A stretch of DNA of 64,000 nucleotides, from the NCBI RefSeq assembly GCF_004365875.1, contig NZ_SODF01000001.1, positions 744,001-808,000 of the forward strand, read 5' to 3'. Below are positions 58,712 through 64,000 of the stretch, piece by piece; positions within the stretch are counted from its first letter, which is position 1; each line of letters starts with the position of its first letter. The notes under the pieces were generated by a model. That model was not told the origin of the DNA and ran no database searches. It saw only the letters and a list, made by a program, of their open reading frames with translations. The translations under genes and the position numbers were made by a program. The stretch is from Kribbella kalugense. Its GTDB lineage: Bacteria > Actinomycetota > Actinomycetes > Propionibacteriales > Kribbellaceae.

Positions 58712-60832
58712 ATGCGAGTCACCAGCATGGCCGGTGTGGCCGTCGGGATCGCCGTTCTGATGCTTGGGGCGGGAACGGCAACAGGAGCAGTGAGTACGCC
58801 GGGACTCCAGATCGTCCCCGCGCCGGAGGGGCCGGACCAGGCGCAGTTCGTGCCGGGCGACAGCAATGTCGTACCGGCGACCGCGCCGCCGGCCACCGAC
58901 ATCGGGACGAAGAAGATCCAGTCGCTGGCGGCGCCGTTCTACGCGTGCTCGGGTTTCAGCGGGATCGAGAAGACGAACCCGGTGGCGAACCTGTACGCCG
59001 ACAAGTTCCAATGGGGGCCGTACGCGGCGGTCAAGGTCGGCAACGGCGGCGGGAACATCAACTGGGCGGCGAATCCGTACAAGAACGCCAGCTGGTACAT
59101 GTGGTTCCACTCGCTCCGCTGGCTCGGCCAGGGAATCGTTGCTGCTAGCAACGGTGACCTGACGGCGCTGACGCGGGTGAACACGATCGCGTACGACTGG
59201 TACCGCGACAACCCGTACTCCTGGAAGGCCAAGGCCCTGGTCGCCACGCTGTCTCGGTCGGCGACCCGGCCGGCCGGCCTCGCCGCGGCCGCGGTCACCT
59301 TCGCCGGCCGGCTGTCGAAGCTGGGGCCGGCAACGGCCGCCGTGGTGTTCGCCAATGGTGCACCGGAGAACGGCGGTGCGACAGACCGCCGGTTCGCCGA
59401 CGCGGCCTGGAGCTCCAATCCGGCGTACTTCGCCCTGCGTGAGATTTATCTGGCCGCCTGCCAGTGGGGTGAGGACGTCTTGGCAGTCGGGTCCGACGAT
59501 CCGGCGGTCGAGGCCAAGGCAGCCCTGGCCGGACAGCTCCTGGCCGATGCACTCGCCCCCACGAACTTCCTGCTGACCAACCCCGCGGCCCTGCGCCGGG
59601 CCGCGGAGACCGGCGGCTGGAGCCTCGTCAAGGGAGCCACCAACCTCGTCGGTGACGTGCTGACCAACGGCGGAAAACCCCGCCAGGTCGACTCCAGTTC
59701 CTTCGAGGTGGGCAGGAACCTCGCCGCCACCCCGGGCAAGGTGGTGTTCCGCAACGACCTGATCGAGCTCATCCAGTACACACCGCAGACCGAGTCGGTC
59801 CATGCCGTGCCGCTGCTCGCCGTCCCTCCGTGGATCAACAAGTACTACGTCATGGACCTCGCGCCGGGGCGGAGCTTCCTGGAATGGGCGGTGCAGCACG
59901 AGCGGACCGTGTTCGTGATGAGCTATCGCAACGCCGACGCGTCCATGAACGGCGTGACGATGGACGACTACCTGTCCCGCGGGCCGTGCGCAGCCCTCGA
60001 CGTCATCACCGACATCACCGCTTCGTCGACGGTGGATCTCGTCGGACTCTGTATCGGTGGGGCGATGACGGCGATGACGGCGGCGTACCTGGCGCAGTCG
60101 GAGCCCGACCGGGTCGGCACGGTGACGTTACTCAACACCTTGCTGGACTATCGCGAGCCCGGCGCTCTCGGCGTCTTCACCGACGAGGCATCGATCGCCC
60201 GGCTCGAGGAGCAGATGGCACGCTCGGGCTTCCTCGACGGCGAGAAGATGGCTGGCACCTTCGATGTGTTGCGGCCGAACCAGCTGATCTTCAACTACGT
60301 GGTCTCGAACTGGCTTCTCGGACAGACGCCGCCCGCGTTCGACATCCTCGTGTGGAACGCCGACAGCACCCGGATCCCCGCCACTCTCCACTCGGCCTAT
60401 CTGCGCTCCCTGTACGTCGAAAACCTGTTGGCGTCAGGTCAGCTCGAGCTCGGGGGGTGCCGTCTCAACCTGGGCGACATCACGAACGACGCGTACGTCG
60501 TGGGCGCCGTCAACGACCACATCGTGCCGTGGACGGCGTCGTACGAAGCCACCCAGTTGCTCGGCGGGGATGTCCGGTACGTGCTCTCCAGCGGCGGTCA
60601 CATCGCCGGCATCGTCAACCCGCCCGGACCGAAAGCCTGGTTCGAGGTCGCCGCGGAGAACCCGACCGATCCGGCCGACTGGCGGGTCGCGGCGGAGCAG
60701 CACCCGGGAACGTGGTGGACCGACTGGGACGCGTGGGCCGCCGAGCGCGCGGGACCGATGGTCGCCCCGCCAGAACCGTCGGCCGAGCACCCGCCGCTGT
60801 GCGACGCCCCTGGCGAGTACATCCGCTTGTAG
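58712..60832 (+). CDS. phaC: PHA synthase fused to a secreted heparinase II/III-like N-terminus, cluster B
   Basis: 706 residues in one unbroken frame. Residues 1-26 form a signal peptide (AGVAVGIAVLMLGAGTATGA); 27-170 look like the N-terminal helical part of a heparinase II/III or alginate-lyase type protein (NINWAANPYKNASWYMWFHSL, RWLGQGIVAASNGDL, YDWYRDNPYSW). From about 185 onward it is a PHA synthase with [32 protein letters not shown], and a complete triad: Cys447 in GLCIGG, Asp602 in VNDHIVPW and His630 in SSGGHIAG. There is no ATG/GTG in frame near the junction (59222-59264). PHA synthases act in the cytoplasm, so a signal peptide is unexpected. It heads cluster B with an acyl-CoA ligase and a dehydrogenase. 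Confidence 0.8.
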   Translation: MRVTSMAGVAVGIAVLMLGAGTATGAVSTPGLQIVPAPEGPDQAQFVPGDSNVVPATAPPATDIGTKKIQSLAAPFYACSGFSGIEKTNPVANLYADKFQWGPYAAVKVGNGGGNINWAANPYKNASWYMWFHSLRWLGQGIVAASNGDLTALTRVNTIAYDWYRDNPYSWKAKALVATLSRSATRPAGLAAAAVTFAGRLSKLGPATAAVVFANGAPENGGATDRRFADAAWSSNPAYFALREIYLAACQWGEDVLAVGSDDPAVEAKAALAGQLLADALAPTNFLLTNPAALRRAAETGGWSLVKGATNLVGDVLTNGGKPRQVDSSSFEVGRNLAATPGKVVFRNDLIELIQYTPQTESVHAVPLLAVPPWINKYYVMDLAPGRSFLEWAVQHERTVFVMSYRNADASMNGVTMDDYLSRGPCAALDVITDITASSTVDLVGLCIGGAMTAMTAAYLAQSEPDRVGTVTLLNTLLDYREPGALGVFTDEASIARLEEQMARSGFLDGEKMAGTFDVLRPNQLIFNYVVSNWLLGQTPPAFDILVWNADSTRIPATLHSAYLRSLYVENLLASGQLELGGCRLNLGDITNDAYVVGAVNDHIVPWTASYEATQLLGGDVRYVLSSGGHIAGIVNPPGPKAWFEVAAENPTDPADWRVAAEQHPGTWWTDWDAWAAERAGPMVAPPEPSAEHPPLCDAPGEYIRL

Positions 60833-60887
60833 TGCGCCGACTCCCAACCCGAATGCACCGACCAAACCGCACTACGGAGGTCCACCC

Positions 60888-62504
60888 ATGTTCGCCCACT
60901 CGTTCACAGCGCTCACTCCACTGTCCTTTCTGCAACGCTCCGCCGACGTGTTCGCCGACAAGACGGCGATTGCCTACGGTGATCGACGTATCAGCTACAG
61001 CGAGTTCGGTGTGGAAGCGACCCGCCTGGCCGACGCGCTGCGATCGTCCGGTATCCAGCCCGGCGATCGGGTCGCCTACCTGCTTCCGAACATCCCGGAG
61101 ATGCTGATAGCCAACTTCGGCGTTCCGCTGGCCGGTGCGGTGCTCGTCGCGGTGAACACCCGCCTGTCGCCCGAGGAGGTCCGCTACGTCTGTGACCATT
61201 CCGGCGCGAAGATCCTCGTGGTCGACACGGAGTACCTGCCTGCACTGAGCCCGGCCGTCGAGTCGTTCCGGACGGTGAGTGAGGTGATCGCGGTCAGCGA
61301 CCTGCACGGCCCAGCCGCGCACGAGGCTGTTGACCCGGCATACGTGCTTTATGACGAGTTCCTCAAGCGCGGGACGGGTGAGCCCGTGCGCTGGACGGTC
61401 GAGGACGAGAACAGCATGATCTCCATCAACTACAGCTCGGGGACGACAGGGCAGCCGAAGGGCGCGATGTACACCCATCGCGGCGCCTACCTCAACGCCC
61501 TCGGCGAGATCATCCATCAGCGCTTCGACCCCGAGAGCGTGTATCTGTGGACGCTGCCGATGTTCCACTGCAACGGCTGGTGCACACCCTGGGCCGTGAC
61601 GGGGATCGGCGCCACCCACGTCTGCCTGCGAGCAGTCCGGGCCAACGTGATCTGGCACCTCATCGACGAGGAACGCGTGACCCACCTCGACGGCGCTCCC
61701 ACGGTGCTGACGACGATTGCCGAGGCACCGGAGGCGCACGCGCTGGAACGGGAGCTGGTGGCCACCGTCGCGGGAGCCGCGCCGAGTCCGACGGTGATCG
61801 CGAGGATGCGCGAACTCGGGGCGCGGATCGTGCACGTCTACGGCATGACCGAGCTCTACGGTCCCTACACGCTGAACGAGTGGCAGGCGGGCTGGGCGGC
61901 TCTGCCGCCGGCGGACCAGGCCAGGCGCCAGGCCCGCCAGGGAGTGGCCATGATCCAGGCCGACCCCATCCGCGTCGTCGACCAGAACATGGTCGACGTC
62001 CCTCGCGACGGCCGGACCATGGGCGAGATCGTGATGCGCGGCAACAATGTGATGGCGGGCTATTTCGATGACACCGACGCCACCGAGAAGGCGTTCCGCG
62101 GCGGGTGGCTGCACTCCGGCGACCTCGGCGTACAGCACTCGGACGGTTACGTCGAACTGCGGGACCGCGCGAAGGACATCGTCATCTCGGGCGGCGAGAA
62201 CATCTCGACCGTCGAGATCGAGCATGCCCTCGAGGCGCACGACTCGGTGCTCGAGGTGGCCGTCATCGGCATTCCGGACGACAAGTGGGGCGAGCGGCCG
62301 AAGGCCTTCGTGGTCCGGCAGCCCGGATCCACGGTCGACGAGGCGGAGCTGATCGCTCACCTGCGGGCCCACATCGCCAAGTACAAGGTGCCGAAGGCGG
62401 TCGAGTTCGTCGAACAGCTTCCGCGCACCTCCACGGGAAAGATCCAGAAGTTCGAGCTCCGCGAAAAGGAATGGGTCGGCCACGTGAGCCGGATCCAGGG
62501 ATGA
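60888..62504 (+). CDS. Medium/long-chain acyl-CoA ligase (AlkK-like), cluster B
   Basis: 538 residues of the ANL superfamily: phosphate loop YSSGTTGQPKG (182-192), MFHCNGWCTPWAV, VYGMTELYGPYTLNEWQ, hinge HSGDLGVQHSDGYVELRDRAKDIVISGGENISTVEIE, and catalytic Lys518 in TSTGKIQKFEL. The NGWC..P segment and overall layout match the AlkK/FadD3-like group that activates fatty acids of medium length. CGGAGG 7 nt before ATG 60888. It lies 55 bp behind the phaC fusion and overlaps the dehydrogenase by 4 bp, so it probably supplies acyl-CoA in cluster B. Confidence 0.9.
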   Translation: MFAHSFTALTPLSFLQRSADVFADKTAIAYGDRRISYSEFGVEATRLADALRSSGIQPGDRVAYLLPNIPEMLIANFGVPLAGAVLVAVNTRLSPEEVRYVCDHSGAKILVVDTEYLPALSPAVESFRTVSEVIAVSDLHGPAAHEAVDPAYVLYDEFLKRGTGEPVRWTVEDENSMISINYSSGTTGQPKGAMYTHRGAYLNALGEIIHQRFDPESVYLWTLPMFHCNGWCTPWAVTGIGATHVCLRAVRANVIWHLIDEERVTHLDGAPTVLTTIAEAPEAHALERELVATVAGAAPSPTVIARMRELGARIVHVYGMTELYGPYTLNEWQAGWAALPPADQARRQARQGVAMIQADPIRVVDQNMVDVPRDGRTMGEIVMRGNNVMAGYFDDTDATEKAFRGGWLHSGDLGVQHSDGYVELRDRAKDIVISGGENISTVEIEHALEAHDSVLEVAVIGIPDDKWGERPKAFVVRQPGSTVDEAELIAHLRAHIAKYKVPKAVEFVEQLPRTSTGKIQKFELREKEWVGHVSRIQG

Positions 62505-63733
62505 GCGACACCATGCTTGCTGACGAGACCTACGACGAGACCACCCTGACCACCACTGACATCGGCAAGTCGCTGGGCACCGACTACTTCGGGTTGCGCG
62601 ACGAGCTGACCGACGCCGAGCAGGTGTACCTGGATCGCACCAGAGAGTTCGTGGACACCGAGGTACTCCCGGTCATCAACGGCTACTGGGAACGGGCCGA
62701 GTTCCCGTGGGCGCTGGTGAAGAAGATGGGTGCCCTCGGCATCGTCGGCGACGGCATCGTCGGCTACGGCTGCCCACCGATGAGCTCGGTCGCGGCGGGA
62801 CTGATCAACATGGAGCTCAACCGTGGCGACGGCAGCCTCGGAACCTTCCAGGCCGTCCAGGCCGGGCTGGCCATGCGGTCCATCTGGATGCTCGGCTCCG
62901 AGGAGCAGAAGCAACGCTGGCTGCCGGCCATGGCGACCTTGGACAAGCTGGGCGCCTTCGCTCTGACCGAGCCGGAGCACGGCTCGGACGCCGTCGCCCT
63001 GGAGACGGCGGCCACGCGTGACGGCGAGGGCTACCGGCTGAACGGGAAGAAGCGCTGGATCGGCAACGGCACCATCGCCGACGTCATCGTCGTCTGGGCC
63101 CGCGACACCCTCGACGGCAAGGTCAAAGGCTTCCTCGTCGAGAAGGACGCACCCGGGTACGACGCCAGGCTGATCGAAGGCAAGGGCTCGGTCCGAGCCG
63201 TGTGGCAGGCCGACCTCACCCTCACCGACGTCTTTGTTCCCGACGCGAACGTGCTCCCCGGAGCACGCACCTTCAAGGACGCCGCGCGCGTGCTCGCCTC
63301 GACCCGGATCGCGGTCGCTTGGGGCGCCCTGGGTCACGCGGTGGCGGCGTACGAGGCCGCGCTGAGCTACACCCGGCGACGCCGCCAGTTCGGCAAGCCA
63401 CTGGTCAGCTTCCAGATGGTGCAGGACCAACTGGTCAAGATGCTCGCCGAGGTCACGGCCATGCAGCTCTACTGCCTGCGGGTGAGCCGTCTCGAGGAGC
63501 AGGGAAAGCTCACCGACACGATCGCCGCCCTGGCGAAGATGAACAACACGCTCAAGGCTCGGCAGGTCATCGCCGAGGCGAGGGATCTGCTCGGCGGAAA
63601 CGGCATCCTGCTCGACTACCACGTCATCCGGCACATGACCGACATCGAGTCGATCTACACCTACGAGGGCACCGAGCACATCCAGACACTGATCGTCGGG
63701 CGCGACATCACCGGTGTCAGCGCCATTTCGTGA
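62501..63733 (+). CDS. Acyl-CoA dehydrogenase, glutaryl-CoA dehydrogenase-like, cluster B
   Basis: 410 residues, same subgroup as the cluster A enzyme: GAFALTEPEHGSDAVALETAA, KKRWIGNGTIADVIVVWARD, RRRQFGKPLVSFQMVQDQLVKML and DLLGGNGILLDYHVIRHMTDIESIYTYEGT with Glu389 as the base. About 20 extra residues precede the first helix (TMLADETYDETTLTTTDIG). ATG 62501 overlaps the acyl-CoA ligase. It repeats the cluster A arrangement of synthase, ligase and dehydrogenase. Confidence 0.9.
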   Translation: MSDTMLADETYDETTLTTTDIGKSLGTDYFGLRDELTDAEQVYLDRTREFVDTEVLPVINGYWERAEFPWALVKKMGALGIVGDGIVGYGCPPMSSVAAGLINMELNRGDGSLGTFQAVQAGLAMRSIWMLGSEEQKQRWLPAMATLDKLGAFALTEPEHGSDAVALETAATRDGEGYRLNGKKRWIGNGTIADVIVVWARDTLDGKVKGFLVEKDAPGYDARLIEGKGSVRAVWQADLTLTDVFVPDANVLPGARTFKDAARVLASTRIAVAWGALGHAVAAYEAALSYTRRRRQFGKPLVSFQMVQDQLVKMLAEVTAMQLYCLRVSRLEEQGKLTDTIAALAKMNNTLKARQVIAEARDLLGGNGILLDYHVIRHMTDIESIYTYEGTEHIQTLIVGRDITGVSAIS

Positions 63734-63753
63734 AGGCATGTAGTCCGCAAAGC

Positions 63754-63766
63754 TAGACTGGCGCCA
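63754..63766 (+). promoter_or_regulatory. Leaderless promoter -10 box for the XRE regulator
   Basis: TAGACT at 63754-63759 ends 6 nt before ATG 63766; GTGAAG about 18 nt upstream is a possible weak -35. No ribosome site. Confidence 0.5.
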
Positions 63767-64000
63767 TGACGGACCAGGAGATGCCGCATCTCATGCTCGG
63801 CCGGATCATCCGGGCGCAGCGTGAGCTTGCGGCACTTCCTATGCGCGAGCTGGCAGCAGCGGTCGGCATCTCGAACCCTTACCTGTCGCAGATCGAACGC
63901 GGCCTGCGGGCGCCGTCGGACGCGGTGCTGAACGCGATCGCCGACTCTCTGGAGACCTCCGTGCAGCGGCTCTACGCCGACGCCGGGTTCGTTGAGCCAC
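63766..64000 (+). CDS. XRE-family transcriptional regulator (cut by window end)
   Basis: First 78 residues of a helix-turn-helix protein: HLMLGRIIRAQRELAALPMRELAAAVGISNPYLSQIERGLRAPSDAVLNAIADSLETSVQRLYADAGF. The recognition helix is PYLSQIERGLRAP. It starts leaderless, 32 bp behind the cluster B dehydrogenase and on the same strand, so it may regulate PHA cluster B. The C-terminal part is outside the window. Confidence 0.85.
   Translation, partial: MTDQEMPHLMLGRIIRAQRELAALPMRELAAAVGISNPYLSQIERGLRAPSDAVLNAIADSLETSVQRLYADAGFVEP

Noticed and set aside
58222..58902. 226-residue minus-strand ORF in the region before the phaC fusion
   Set aside because: No ribosome site, no recognisable domain, and it covers the fusion gene's start in antisense.
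1..64000. tRNA or rRNA genes, CRISPR arrays, integrase or phage genes
   Set aside because: By eye no cloverleaf-type sequence, regularly spaced direct repeats, or mobile-element enzymes were found; a tRNA scan would be decisive.

Overview
The window is 64 kb of high-GC DNA from an actinobacterium, most likely of the Kribbella/Nocardioidaceae type. This rests on the strong GC3 bias, GTG starts and ATGA overlaps, a QcrC-type diheme cytochrome c, MalT-like LuxR regulators, PucR and MmyB-type regulators, and many -10 boxes lying 6-8 nt from the start codon (leaderless genes). The genus is an inference. No rRNA, tRNA, CRISPR array, phage or transposase gene was seen; it reads as ordinary chromosome with accessory metabolic islands.

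Layout. 1-7.5 kb: thioredoxin 3' end, BON protein, secreted protein, PIG-L deacetylase, flippase-like membrane protein plus GT4 glycosyltransferase, then an ECF sigma factor with a Ser/Gly/Asp-rich protein and an antitoxin-like protein. 7.5-14.5 kb: polyhydroxyalkanoate (PHA) cluster A (acyl-CoA ligase, phaC, phaZ, acyl-CoA dehydrogenase) divergent from a PucR regulator. 14.5-22 kb: DUF4139 protein, a QcrC-like cytochrome without its partners, a MalT-like regulator, and a nonapeptide-repeat protein coupled to an RDD membrane protein. 22-28 kb: a tight operon of leucyl aminopeptidase, AbgT transporter, SLC13/RCK transporter and glutaminase, apparently for scavenging glutamyl peptides. 28-32 kb: HtrA-like protease, Vps62-domain membrane protein and flippase-like protein. 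32-40 kb: GAP protein, gluconate permease, S53 peptidase, small kinase, regulator/hydrolase pair and a secreted DUF5666-like protein.

40.3-50.2 kb is a fucose-type island: cytoplasmic GH95 alpha-L-fucosidase, an ABC sugar importer lacking its ATPase, a LysR regulator, and an enolase-superfamily dehydratase, aldo/keto reductase and amidohydrolase that match the oxidative L-fucose route. A 370-bp MITE-like element abuts the fucosidase and supplies its stop codon. 50.6-58.2 kb: MalT-like regulator divergent from an SDR and a Tat-exported metallo-hydrolase, a TetR remnant, and a MarR/MFS/esterase locus.

58.7-63.7 kb is PHA cluster B (phaC, acyl-CoA ligase, acyl-CoA dehydrogenase), with the same gene set as cluster A apart from phaZ. 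Its phaC is the strangest object here: one continuous ORF in which a signal peptide and the start of a heparinase II/III-like secreted protein run in frame into a complete PHA synthase with an intact Cys-Asp-His triad. An XRE regulator is cut by the window end.
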